Positions 24,701-35,606 of a stretch of DNA of 64,000 bases are shown here, piece after piece. Under the pieces are notes generated by a model. The model was not told where the DNA came from, did not search any database, and worked only from the letters and a program-made list of their open reading frames with translations. Position numbers and translations under genes: made by a program. This stretch comes from Blasia pusilla (Eukaryota > Marchantiophyta > Marchantiopsida > Blasiales), in NCBI GenBank assembly GCA_050084515.1, contig CM114273.1, positions 4,960,001 through 5,024,000 of the forward strand, written 5' to 3'. The first letter of the stretch is position 1; each line of letters opens with the position of its first letter.

Positions 24701-27077
24701 CTCCACGACTGCATACTCATCTTGCGCACCTTCCAACGGCATATCAGAATTCTCGTCTGGGGAATTTCAAGTGTTAGTTTCGCCTCGCAATTTTGTCCAG
24801 ATCAGAAACTGACTCATCAAATACACGAACGCCGAGTGTTTTTTAGCGAAGCGGACGTCTTCCACCTTAAGTGAAGACACCTCCGTTTAGTGGGGATGTT
24901 GCGAAAAATGCTTTCGTTCTCCACAGATTTTGTACATACGTCATATCAATCGATCGGAAGCTGAGGAAGGAAGCGCACGCGCATCTGGGTTTAGGTCCAT
25001 GTTTCCACAACAACGTGCAAATTTGAACTTGAGATAACAAATCGAATTCTTCGAAAACCTGTTTAGGAAGTGTATTGTCTGAAAGAATTTCGGTATGGAA
25101 AATAACGTACCGTCGGATTTTCAAGATTTGCAAAGTGCTTTATCATGCAGTGTATCTCAACAAGTCGGAAAAGAATTCTCTGTGGGAAAGGTTTCAGAAA
25201 GTTGTGCATAGATGAGATTTGAGAAATTTTCGGTAGCTTATAGACAACGTACTCTACCTGACATTCTTCACATGAGATCCACCCAAACCTAAATCCGCCT
25301 TTTCATTTTCATCGTAATCTTCCTCGTTTAGTGACCCTAGTGAAAATTTAGCAAATTGGGGAGATTTTAAAATACACTCTGCTAAGAAAGAAATGATCTT
25401 AAAAAATGTCAGGGTAGAGAAAATCATTTTGATTGGTGGATGGATTTCCTTATTTTTATGAAGATGTATGGGCCGTCCAGGGAGGTATGGAGAGGAAGAT
25501 ACACCAGATATATCATACGCCGCTAATTCGGTCCATTCGAATAGTAAACAGTTCTATAAAATTTATAAAATTTTTATAGAACTGTTATAAAATTTATAAA
25601 ATTTTATAGAACTGTTTATAAAATTTATTGCCGAGTAAACGCTTCATCACGTCCTGGAAGATGCCGAGTTTTAGAAATATGAAAGGTTAAATATATGGAA
25701 ATTGTTGGTAATTTCATATTTGCATCATGCCAATTAAGATGTACCAAAATCTATATTATCACTGAACAGTGCTTTATTTGCGAACATCTCTTGTTTTAAC
25801 AGGGTTTGAAAAATATATATTTCATATGTCACAAGATAACCGGTTTAAAAAAAAAAAAATCATTTGTTACGGGAAAAATATTTGAATTTATATCAGCACT
25901 AATAATGGGATGTCGCAAAGCACTTACTAGTAATCTAGTATTCATAAGCACCATTTAAATCAAAGTAAAAGTCATCTCCTGACTAAAGAAAATAACTACT
26001 TCCGTTTTGGTCATTTCCGGTATGTCAGCCGTTAGAAGTGCGCCTTCAAAGTTTTGCCCGTTCGATGTTCCCCGCTGAACATCTCAGACGACGAAAATCT
26101 GACCTGAAAAGATTATTCATTGTAAATTCCGGATCAAACGCATTAATAATTGATAAAATTACCAAGTGGGTTCCTTGCGCACTTGTAAAGATTAAGGGAC
26201 TCTTCAGAGTTGACACCGAAAACTACTAAGGAATTTGCCCACCCCCATGCTTCAACCAATTCTAGCTCCGTTCTTGACATATATCACGCTAAGAACGTGG
26301 CTTGCACATATTTCATTCGACAACGAAAGAGGAGAGAGAATTCGGACCAGGTCCACAAAGGAAACAAAAAGAGGATCATCTGTCATGCGTGTAAACAACC
26401 GTAGGCTAACCAGTGACATAAAATCCCTTTCCTAAGGTTAGGGGGTAGAGTATGGTACTTGTGGGAAACAGAACATAGAGAAGTAGAAGCTCCCGTAGTA
26501 GACTCGACTCTGGGCGTGTTTCACATACGTCAATTCAGACATAACATGACCATGCAGTTCGAAAATATGACCGGATGTTCAAAAATGAACCCTCCTCGTT
26601 TTTCGAAGGCTTCAATACACGAGGAGAAAGTATATACCTAAAAGTGTAGAAGAAATGACTTTTCTTTGGTGCTGAATTGTTTTCTTATCTGAATCTTAAA
26701 ATAAGTGGGCCACGAAGGCTGAGACCCCAAAAATTGTAAATATGAGCTGAGGACGTTGTAAGTGTTATAAAGGTAGTCCAATGTGTATGATGCACTATGA
26801 TTGCTTTCCAGCAGTAGAGGATCTTCCTAACGTCTACACTGGAACTCAGTGTAAACCATTGGAACTATTTCCATCGCTGACTCCCGACATCATAAGACGT
26901 ACTTGAAACCCGAAGCAACCCCCACCGCTATCAGTTGAAGATTGACACAAGTTGAGTCCACATTTTTTAACAGCGCTGCAATCCATTCAATGCGCAACCA
27001 AAGTAGTGCTAGCCACTCAAAATTAGGAATAGCACATCTCTCAAAAGAGAGAGAGAAGATAGCGTGACAAATCTGGG
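24701..27077. other. Intergenic region between TRAIP-like gene and PNO1
   Basis: No gene recognised. Contains the AT-rich palindromic repeat at 25,548-25,629 and several AT-rich blocks. CACTTACTAGTAAT at about 25,920 resembles the CTAG-ending terminus of the Helitron families elsewhere in the window, but no hairpin is evident. Confidence 0.4.
25548..25629. repeat. AT-rich palindrome with a partial direct repeat
   Basis: ACAGTTCTATAAAA (about 25,549) pairs with TTTTTATAGAACTGT (about 25,570-25,584), and the block TTATAAAATTTATAAAATTT plus ATAGAACTGTT is then repeated. It looks like a small palindromic insertion that has been partly duplicated. Confidence 0.65.
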
Positions 27078-28840
27078 CTAAAAATGCTCAGCCATTCGGT
27101 TGGCAACAGTTCTCAATTTCGAGTATACTTTCCCGGCAGGGGATCCTAATATGAGGCTACAGAGTGCGTCTCGAGCAACACGAATGTTGGCAAACGAGCC
27201 TAAAATGTGAATCCGTTGATCTGCAATGACGATTCTCGTGCGAGTCGAATTTTCGATGGCGAATTTGGTTTTTCCGCCCTTCCCAGAAAGCCGCCCAATG
27301 GCACGCGACAGGTGCTCACCCCGCAAGGTCTTGACGTCCTTGATCTCAAAAGATTCTACGTATAGATCATCGAGACGTAAAAGAGCAATTGCATCCTGGA
27401 TATCGAAACCTAGAATGTAAGCGTGCACAAAATCGGCACACTTTTGAAGAGATCCTCCATCCGGAGTGTCTCGCCTAGTCTTCAACTCCACCTTCTTGTT
27501 CTGCAAAGATGCAACAAAATGTAATAACACATTAGTGCCTCATTTCGCACATTGGACGGTGCTGGCTGTCAGGATTACCGCTTATCATTGAGAGGCGTCC
27601 ATTTTATGCCCATGCTAGGAGAGGTGGATTAGAGCGGGGATGATTTAATTATTGGACACGGATGGGCCGGAAGTCAGTGAACAAGCATCCCTCCCTCTGC
27701 GCAAATTTCATTCATCCCTGCAAAATCACACAGCTGCCCGTTGGAGGAATCGGAAGCGAAATGGGAAATGGAATCGACAGAGAAGGTCCCTGTCTCTTGT
27801 GAGCCTGTTGCCTCTGCAACGATGTTCAACGACAGTACGTATATTTCGGCTAGAATAACATCTCAGCCATCCTCTGTTTGGGCTAAGCATATTGCAGAAG
27901 ATGAATTAGGTGATTCAGGGGACAGACCCCTAAAATCTCGTGCCCAATTTCCCCTCCAGATTTCCTTATGGCAACTGCTCGAGCTACAAAATACTCGTCG
28001 TCAATACGAAACCCTTCTAGAGCAAATACGCCTGTCCATCACTCCTTCACCCAAGAAACCTCCATAAGCGCTCTACTAAAAAACAGGAGAATTATTCTCA
28101 CAGCCTGTCCAGCGATGCTCCTCCGCAGGTCCTCGAACACTCCTTTGGTCCTCATTCCAATTGTCCAGCGTAGAGTAACACATCACCAGTGCCCTAAAAC
28201 AATTCATGATCCCCGACTCTCACGTCAACTAACTCCATATTGGGGATCCTTCGGGATTCAATCGGGCCATATCACTGACACTACCAGCTCATGGACAATT
28301 CTACTCATACTCCCTTGAAGACATGCTTTCAGTCCGTGAGGCCTCCCTTTTCTAGCTCTTTGCAAACTCAAGTACGATTTTGTTCCTCGGCATTGACCAG
28401 GAAGATTGAGTCGACGTCCTCAACAGTTGCGTGGATATGCAATTTTTCCTTGTAAATTAACCAAAATTGGAAGCCTATCACCGCCAACTATAAAACCGAA
28501 TACCATTCAACACTTGTAAAGAAAAACTGCGACACCATCAATTCATTCGGCGTAATTCCCGACCTTGAAAACAACAATGAGGAGGGATGTTTTCACTCAC
28601 CTTCAAATTCATTCGAATGTCAATCTTCATCTGCTCAAAAATTGGAGTGTAAATCTCCATCCAGTGCTCTTTCAAGGGCGTGTACCGATGCGACGGAACA
28701 AACACTTTCCTGTACTGAAACTTCCCCCCGCTCATCTCATGCGCAGAGAGAGGTTTGAATTGTGGCTTCGCGATGGCTCCATCGGCTACCTCCACGCCTA
28801 CACCCGAGGTTGTAGGCTCCTCCATCATCGGTTCTTCCAT
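27078..28840 (-). CDS. PNO1: PNO1 (RRP20/Dim2) KH-domain pre-40S ribosome assembly factor, two exons
   Basis: Exon 1 is 28,840-28,601 and exon 2 is 27,500-27,078, giving 220 residues, close to plant PNO1 length. ATG at 28,840 is chosen because an in-frame TGA lies upstream of the TTG seven codons earlier. Exon 1 carries the acidic N-terminus and the signature FQYRKVFVPSHRYTPLKEHW. Exon 2 has LDDLYVESFEIKDVKTLRGE, the KH domain with IGRLSGKGGKTKFAIEN and RIVIADQRIHILGSF, and the invariant C-terminus LGSPAGKVYSKLRTVANRMA. PNO1 binds the 3' end of 18S pre-rRNA, partners the endonuclease NOB1 and is needed for 40S maturation in nucleolus and cytoplasm. The single intron (27,501-28,600) is 1.1 kb with GTGAGT and TTTGCAG borders. 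No defect seen. Confidence 0.95.
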
Positions 28841-29012
28841 TTTCGAAATTCCTCGCAAACCCCGAATTCACGACCTTATTATCTCCAGGTCCACCGGACA
28901 ATGCTTTCGTTCGTCGACTAGATCTTCACAGCAGATTGTTGCAGCTGTAGAGAGGACGCTCCGAGCCTGGAGCTCGCTCGAAGAATCGAGCAAAAAGAGT
29001 TTGGGAGACACC

Positions 29013-29030
29013 AACCCTAACCCTAAACCC
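29013..29030 (-). promoter_or_regulatory. Telo-box (interstitial telomere motif) upstream of PNO1
   Basis: AACCCTAACCCTAAACCC on the plus strand, that is GGGTTTAGGGTTAGGGTT on the PNO1 strand, lies 173-190 bp upstream of the ATG. Telo-boxes (AAACCCTA) are established cis elements of plant genes for ribosomal proteins and ribosome biogenesis, bound by TRB and Pur-alpha-type factors. The position fits the 5' UTR or core promoter. Confidence 0.75.
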
Positions 29031-29339
29031 CCTTCGTCCTCCTTTCTGTCACAGGACGTTTGTTTCCGAACTACACTTCGCGCAAGTCTCTATTCGGAGG
29101 GAGTACTTTCGGGGTTTAAGTGCTCGACAAGAAATCCCCATAGGAACTTTGCTACAAGAACAGACGTCTCTAATATGCGGCCAAAAATATTCACCCGGTC
29201 GAACGGGAGAACTATTTCAATTTGTGGATATTATAGAAATTAGTAATCTGTTTAATTTATGTATGGGGAATAAAAAAAATTGGTTAATATATAATTTATG
29301 AAAAAATTATTAATGATGTTATACAGAAATTCAAAAAAA

Positions 29340-29945
29340 AATTGTCCGTAACATGTGAAATACTTTTTTGTTGTTTAGTTGTCACGTGTGAAATAGAGTG
29401 GCGTTTGCAAATCAAGAATGATACTCTCTCATAATAATATAGATTAGTAAGAGTTGGTCGTGGATAATTTATAGATTTTCAAATCATTATAGATCTTCGA
29501 ATAAGTCATGTTTCAATATCACTCTCCTTACCAGTCTTTACTAATGTGCATGTATGGAACTATAGGAACTAATCATGTTGCGCACAATTTTTTTTCTTGT
29601 TGCTTGTAGAATGAAAATATTTTCTTGCTACCCGTAGAGTATGAAACATTTTCTTGCTGCCTAGTTATCACATGTCAAGTGGAGAGGTGTTTGCAAATCA
29701 AGAAGACACCCTCCAGTAATAATATACTAGTAAGATGTCTGTGCGGTGCACGAGAAATAAAGAAGTGTTGGAAGAGCTTTTGCTAGTGTATAGCCCATGA
29801 AGGGACTACTGATGTTGCACACAAATTCAAAATTTTCTCTTGTTGACCGTAGTATTTGAAATATTTTATTGTTGCCTAGTTACCACATGTTAAACAGAGA
29901 ATTGTTTGCAAATCAAGAAGGCATTCTCCAATAATAATATAGGTA
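29340..29945 (-). mobile_element. Head-to-tail array of three short Helitron-type units
   Basis: Three diverged units share GTTTGCAAATCAAGAA followed by TAATAATATA on the plus strand. On the minus strand the 5' ends are near 29,943, at 29,727 (TATATTATTACTGGAGG) and at 29,443 (TCTATATTATTATGAGAG). Directly abutting the last two are CTTACTAG (29,735-29,728) and CTTACTAA (29,451-29,444), both CTRR-type 3' ends, the former after a small hairpin GTGC-ACC-GCAC (29,742-29,752). So a 3' end runs straight into the next 5' end. Units are about 210-290 bp and non-coding. Confidence 0.5.
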
Positions 29946-29949
29946 GATA

Positions 29950-31165
29950 GATTGATATAAGATCCCAGTCATATGACCGAACATAATCTTGAGAGAAATC
30001 TAATATCACATGGCATACGCAGTATTAATTAAAATATCTCATCCTCCAATTAGTATATAAATTATGCAAAATCAATTTATCTTAGGGTTCCCATAACTTG
30101 AGTAGTTGTTCATGAGATCTGGATTGAAGGGCGCAATCCCATAGATGACTGCCCAAGATACGGTTATCTCATTGTATGGAGATGATCACTTTTCCAACAT
30201 ATAACGAAACAAAATATAAGAGGTAATAGTAGTGTCCAACTATCCAAGATCGCTAAGATATTCAATATTTTCTATGCTCAAAAGTTTTGGGCATAAAAAA
30301 TTGCAATCCCCTAGCGTTGAGGCGACCTAGCGCCCATGGAATAGGTCTCTAAAATCCACATCCCATCTACCTTATAATGGATGACCCTACAAATGCAATC
30401 TATATGATTATTGGAGAGTGCCTTCTTGATTTTGTATTATGTATATGGGATCGTAAAAAATTCAAACACTTTTTTTATGACCCCATATACATAATACGAC
30501 GAGATAGTGAGTCAATAAGACAAAATAGGCAATATGTTTGAATTTTGTTGCTTGAACCATATTGGACATGTAGAGGAAACTTAAAAGTGTGGCAAACTAT
30601 TGAGGAAATTTTGTCACACCTGCATCGTACGGGCAATATACTAATAAGATAAAAGAATGGACTAATAAGACAAAATATCAACATATTTGAATTTTTTAAG
30701 ATAGGTAGAGTGAACAAATTCGAGTGGAAGAGGAAAATTAATTTTATTATTTAATTAATAATTAAATTAATTTATACTATAATCGGTGATCCTAAGTGAT
30801 ACTAAGATAAGATCTTATAAAAAATAAACAAAATTAGTTTCTTGTTTCTTATTTCATATTTGATAGGAAAGGAAAATAATTTTTAATGGAGAAGAAGTAT
30901 ATGTTATTTTTTTAAAGAATGGAATTATTTAGGGGATTGGGATATCTTTTAGATTTCAATGGAGGAATGGAATTACTTAGAAGAATGGAATGTTCTTGCT
31001 CCTCTAAGATTTAAGAAAATGGAATTTAAATTTAAATTTTGGAATGAAAATATGAATATTTTAAAAACTAATCATGTGAATTCACATGTAATATTTTGGG
31101 AAAGGAAAATGAATTTGAATGGAAAAGGACTTGCCGTGTTTTGGAAACTAGGAACTAAGGAAGGT
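29950..31165. other. AT-rich intergenic region
   Basis: Very AT-rich, no gene recognised. Short inverted blocks occur around 30,440-30,500 (ATTATGTATATGGG followed by CCCATATACATAAT, a foldback of about 14 bp). Confidence 0.4.
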
Positions 31166-31180
31166 TGAGCTTGATGTGAC

Positions 31181-31199
31181 ACCGAGTTGAGAACTCGGT
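31181..31199. repeat. 8-bp inverted repeat at the edge of the gypsy relic
   Basis: ACCGAGTT-GAG-AACTCGGT is a perfect 8-bp stem. It follows TGTGAC, and a TGTGACACC-like start is common for LTRs, so it may mark an LTR edge. Confidence 0.4.
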
Positions 31200-31439
31200 G
31201 GGTTGGAACGCTGGTTGGCCCAGACCCGACTAACGAGAGTGTGTGTTTGGGTGCAGATCGGCGATGAGATCGTGACCTACTGAACGTACGCTTCCGCAAC
31301 ACTAAAGATTGACGTTCAAGGAGAGTAGGGGCGCGACATTGATTCAGAGTAGGAGTCGAGACTTGGCTAACGGTGGACTTGTGGAGAGATCGCTTGGAGA
31401 GTATGCATCTGCTACAGTTATGCGGGCGAAGAAGGACAT

Positions 31440-32035
31440 GCATGGCTAGTGGACCGATAGGCGGATGTGTGGGGATTACCGTCTTATCAATTGGCATATA
31501 AAGGATGATCGCTATGCTATGCCTACTCCCGAGGAGATCTTTCATGTGGTGGACCATGCAAGGATCTTCAGTTGTTTGGATCTCTGTATTGGCTATCATC
31601 AATTTCCCATCCGAGTGGAGGACAAGGAGAAGACAACATTTTGGGGGATAGATTCTTTTGGGAAGGATTGTATGTACTAGTGGCGGTTCTTACCATAGGT
31701 TGAAGAACGCCTCTGCAGGTTTTCAGTGAGTTATGGATAGGATTTTGGTTGGTTTGGATTATGAGAGATGTTACATCGATGACATTATCATCTTCAGTGC
31801 CACGGTTGAGGAGCATGAGAGACATCGGGAGGAGATGTTTCGACGATTGCAGTTACTTGGGCTGAAGTTACATCCAGGCAAGTGCAGGTTCTTCCATCAC
31901 CAGATCAAGTACCTTGGACACTCCAATATCCAGAAGGGGTATTGGAGTTCAGCAGACAAAGGTGGTAGCCATAGAGCACATTCCCCGCCCTACAAATGCG
32001 AGTCGAGTTCGAACTTTCATGGGATCGAGAAATGA
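31440..32035 (+). pseudogene. Ty3/gypsy reverse transcriptase fragment
   Basis: The reads CGDYRLINWHIKDDRYAMPT, FSCLDLCIGYHQFPI, then in a second frame RCYIDDIIIFSATVEEHERH and LKLHPGKCRFFHHQIKYLGH, are successive reverse transcriptase blocks, with YIDD as the catalytic motif. A TAG after KDCMY and a frame change around 31,680-31,735 inactivate it. The family is Ty3/gypsy by the spacing of these blocks. It may belong to the same lineage as the integrase at 51 kb, which lacks its own reverse transcriptase here, but I cannot test that. Confidence 0.8.
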
Positions 32036-32254
32036 TTTCACTATTTAAAATTAACTAAAAATTTATTTAAGGAATGTTAATTTGGTGGGAAGAGTGGAAG
32101 GCAAAGAGTAGGTATTTTTCAAACTTTTATGAATGAGTAAAATTATTTAGGGAAGTTGGGTATTATTTAAAAGTGAAATTTCATAAAAAATTTAAAAAAT
32201 AAAAAATAAAAAAGTCCTCTTAATTTTAAAGAAAATATTAAAATTTTATTTTAT

Positions 32255-32281
32255 TGTTAAGCACATGCATGCTAACTAGTG
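32255..32281 (+). mobile_element. Helitron 3' terminus (plus orientation)
   Basis: TTAAGCACATGCATGCTAACTAG is followed by T. The same ending (GCATGCTAACTAG then TG) occurs at 54,728-54,740, and the AT-rich sequence in front is also similar in both places. CTAG followed by host T fits a Helitron 3' end; the hairpin is weak. Confidence 0.4.
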
Positions 32282-32372
32282 TGCATTATGGAATGAGCAA
32301 CTGATCCAAAAACAAGTCTCATATATGAATTTGTCATGGAATTCAATTCCATGTTTGTTTCTTGTAGAAAAA

Positions 32373-32510
32373 TCTATATACATAAAGTTGAGGGAGCGAG
32401 CTTTTACAAGCCATCTTTCTCATATTCAGTCTTCAGAGCACTTGGAATTTAGGGTTTGCTAGGAGCTTAGATGCTAGAGTTTAGATGCCTTCATGGTGGA
32501 AGGTGAGTGT
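32373..32510 (+). promoter_or_regulatory. Helitron 5' end carrying a promoter-like segment with a telo-box
   Basis: TCTATATACATAAAG preceded by A at 32,373 fits a Helitron 5' end. Within 85 bp comes TTTAGGGTTT (32,448-32,457), a telo-box, then an ATG at about 32,493 followed by GTGGAAG and a consensus splice donor GTGAGTG. The arrangement looks like the promoter, 5' UTR and first exon of a translation-type host gene, possibly captured. No downstream coding exon of it is recognised. Confidence 0.35.
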
Positions 32511-33194
32511 GGTTCACATGATGATGTAGATTCACGAGTGAATTTAGCCGTATAAAATATTTTTACTTTGATTTTACATGAGAAATTTGTGTGGTCTTTG
32601 TGTACATGCATGAGAGTATTTTTGTATGTATGTAGATCTATTTGTGTGTTAGGAAGATCGGAGATGTTTGTTGTGTAGATGTGATTAGCGATGTGGGTTG
32701 TGTCTCAATATATATGTGTACGACAATACCCTAAAACATTATTTCCTTGCAACCATGGAAGTTGTAAGGATTTATCCGCCAAAAAATGGACACAAACAAG
32801 GAATTGAATTCAACAACCTTAAAATTTCAGATTTTAGACTTGTTTTTGGATATGTTGCATGAATGCTCCGGTTGGAGGAGAAAAGGAGGTCCCAATGATA
32901 AGCGGATGATGGAAACCCCATCCGTAATACAAATAAGGGAGGACTCAAAGAGTTGAGTATGTGAAGGCCAAAACCCGCCTGGAAACATATAAGGGGACAT
33001 CTCCCCTATCACCTAAACTCACCAATAGTAGAGACAATATTAATAAGATTTAGAGAGATGTGACTACCATTAAGAGGGCCTCTAGCGTTGGCGTCTCCCA
33101 CATCATGAGCCTGCCACCAAAGCCCATTAGCTTGGGCACTTTGCAAAGCTATGAAGATCTGTTACCTACACATGAGGTGGGAGAGTATAGTGTA

Positions 33195-34022
33195 CTTTTG
33201 CAACTTCACTTGGGAGATGATTCTATATAATTGCCTCATGATATGGTAAGAACATAAGTGATCTTATTGATATCATCTATGGAAAAGATTCTCAAAAGTT
33301 TTATGAGATAAACTTCTTAAGAGATACAACTATTCCAAGGCAAAAAATTGCAGTTTTTGATGATATCAATGTACAAGTTATGTCTCGATTTCACGTAGAG
33401 GTAATTATCATAATTGTATTTTACAAGTCATTTACTTCATGAAACATATAAATCTTCCATCTACATAAATCTTCGTCTAGTAAATGTTTCAAATATGCAA
33501 TAACATATTTATTTTAGTGTTGATTCCATTCTGGATGAGCAAATTTAGGTTTACCATTGCGTTGTTTATGTTTGAAAATTAATGCACATATCATGCTTTT
33601 ACAAAACATGCATTATGCAAAGGGACAAGCTAATAACACTTCATTGGTGATTCGTAGATTCATGCAACATGTCATTGATGTTCAAATCATAAGAGGGAAG
33701 AATACTAGAGATCGAGCCTCCATTCCATGTATCCCATTGATTGTGTTTGGCTCAAGTTTACCCTTTGATTTAGATAGATTTCAATTTCCTATTCATTCGG
33801 CTTTTGGTGTGACTATTCATAAGTCTCGGGATCTTATTTTGAAAAAATTAAGAATCTACTTACCTACATCATCATATTTTCATGGTCAATTATATGTAGC
33901 ATTATCAGAAACAAGACAAAGAAATATGATTAATGTCACAACACATATGATGTGCATCATAATGACAAAGGGCATTTCACATGTAATGTGGTGCATAAGA
34001 AAATTCTCTCATGAAATAATTT
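33195..34022 (+). pseudogene. Helitron helicase C-terminal fragment of a second lineage
   Basis: Reads DLIDIIYGKDSQKFYEINF (about 33,250-33,310), then IIRGKNTRDRASIPCIPLIV, LPFDLDRFQFPIHSAFGVTI and SSYFHGQLYVALSETRQRNM. This is the standard C-terminal half of plant Helitron PIF1-type helicases (FPVRLAFAMTINKSQGQT...GQLYVALSRVR). Motif V has lost its SQGQ core (HKSRDLIL) and motif VI has E for R (SETRQR), and there are stops upstream, so it is dead. It differs clearly from the helicase at 46-47 kb. Confidence 0.8.
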
Positions 34023-34263
34023 AAATTTTAAAGATCTTTGTTACCTTATTAGTCATACTTCTAGATGTCCTACAAAGCACAATAAATGCATTTAATACCC
34101 TTTTTAAACACATGTAAAAAAAATCCATAGTATTGTATTTTTTCCTTTTGCAAACTCCATTTTCAACCAATAAAATCATTCCCTTCTCAACCAATAATTT
34201 AAAATAAAAAATTATGTAATCTTGAGAGCTAATTATGAAAGGCAAATACAGACTTATCTTAAA

Positions 34264-34316
34264 TCTATATAATTAAAAGAGGAATGAGACTTAATTTAAT
34301 CTATATAATTAAACGA
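34264..34316 (+). mobile_element. Two closely spaced Helitron-like 5' ends
   Basis: TCTATATAATTAAAAGAGG at 34,264 and TCTATATAATTAAACGAA at 34,300, both preceded by A, are 36 bp apart. The TC start after A fits Helitron 5' ends. A simple short duplication is the alternative. Confidence 0.35.
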
Positions 34317-34318
34317 AT

Positions 34319-34530
34319 AATGGGTTTGAAGAAACCTCAAACCCATTTTAAAGAATTTATTTTGAGAGAGGGAATTTAATTAATGAGAGATAATAAAAAC
34401 TATGAAATAGCACGGATATCAACTAGGCATTAGCTACTGGTCATGGATTATATTTAAATTTTCTTATTAACTTTTAATTGAACTCCCTCTCTCAAAATTA
34501 GGACAAGTGTTTCTTCAAATCCTGTCCCCA
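34319..34530. mobile_element. Foldback MITE-like element, about 210 bp
   Basis: The left arm (34,321-34,380) contains GGGTTTGAAGAAAC and ATTTTGAGAGAGGGAATTTA. The right arm (34,468-34,530) contains the reverse complement of ATTTTGAGAGAGGGAGTTCA and of GGATTTGAAGAAAC, in mirrored order. About 90 bp separate the arms. The left end also has an 11-bp hairpin (34,319-34,347). No coding capacity; superfamily not determined because target duplications are unclear. Confidence 0.6.
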
Positions 34531-34620
34531 TCTATATCATATAAATATTTATGAGGTAAAAGTTTTATTTATGAAATGATATTTGGAAAAAGAGAAATAC
34601 TCGATTCACATCGCAAAAAT

Positions 34621-34739
34621 ATCCCTCCCTTTGGAGGGATTTTGAAAGAATATGATGCTTCCGTTCCGACTTCTGACAAGCTGGACCGGAACGGAGCATG
34701 ATGAGGTCGGAACGGAGCCTCCAAACGGAGGGCTCCGTT
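34621..34739. repeat. Two hairpins at the left flank of the Harbinger element
   Basis: ATCCCTCC-CTTT-GGAGGGAT (34,621-34,640) is a perfect 8-bp hairpin. AACGGAGCCTCC and GGAGGGCTCCGTT (34,711-34,739) pair over 12 bp with one bulged base. GGAACGGAGC is also repeated twice nearby. Confidence 0.6.
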
Positions 34740-35040
34740 TATGTAACTTCTCCTCCGTTTACTAATAAAAAGAGGGTGCGGGTATTATTTAGGGTGAACG
34801 GACTCTCTAATTTTTCTCTTTCCCATTTTGTGACAGTGAAATTTCCACAGAGCTCTTTTGCCCATTATTTTGAAGGTGAGCTACAAAATATTGTTATGAG
34901 AGTGTACTAGATTAGGATAGTCATATATTTTCCGTCACAGATTGTTACGTCATGTTCTTAGGGTCAAAATGACCGCAATGAGAAGACCTTCAAACACATC
35001 TTTTTATTTTTTTGGATGTTTGTATGAAATATACATTAAA

Positions 35041-35583
35041 TCTCATTTATGTTTGCGTAGAGTCATTTGCGCAAGATGGTGGTACTAATATCCAAGAATG
35101 TGTTGGTATGGACGTTTTTGTTGATTTGAGTGAAGAAGATCTCATTCATACTAAATCTCAACCGTCATTCACATTCTATCCGATGAGGGTGAGAAATTTG
35201 TGGATGAATTGAGCAATCTACCTATTCATCCTTCTATAGATACATCATTATGTAAACCAATAGATATATCTCAAACTCACACATCCAATGTGAGTTTAAG
35301 TGAAGCTCTACCTACCGAACAAAGTCCAAGAAGCAAAGCATGTTCCCGACCAGGTATTACAGGACAACCAAACAAAAAAATAAAGTTGAGAGATACCAGT
35401 GATAGTATCACACAATCAATGAATGCCTTCATTCAAGTTTTGAAGGAGACAAGTGAGAAGAAAGCTCAACAAGAAGATAAAAAAATTGGAGCTCATGTCT
35501 CAAATGTTCGAACTTCGTCGTATGGAGTTCCAGTTGGAGAGAGAAAAGCGAGCAGGACAATCATCAACAACATCTACTTCTGA
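35041..35583 (+). pseudogene. Possible PIF/Harbinger second protein (ORF1-like) remnant
   Basis: Two overlapping frames give an acidic stretch (VDLSEEDLIHTKSQPS) then a Ser/Thr-rich linker, a basic cluster PNKKIKLRD and the helical SITQSMNAFIQVLKETSEKK. Harbinger ORF1 proteins have a Myb/trihelix DNA-binding domain followed by this kind of linker and helix; the Myb part is not recognisable here. Assignment rests on position next to the transposase as much as on sequence. Confidence 0.35.
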
Positions 35584-35606
35584 AAAATAAGTATGTATGA
35601 TCTACC

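Noticed and set aside
27652-28318. Plus-strand frames inside the PNO1 intron
   Set aside because: No similarity recognised, and they fall in an intron bounded by good splice sites.
29341-29950. CRISPR-like array
   Set aside because: Repeat units are long, diverged and in a plant context; they fit Helitron termini.
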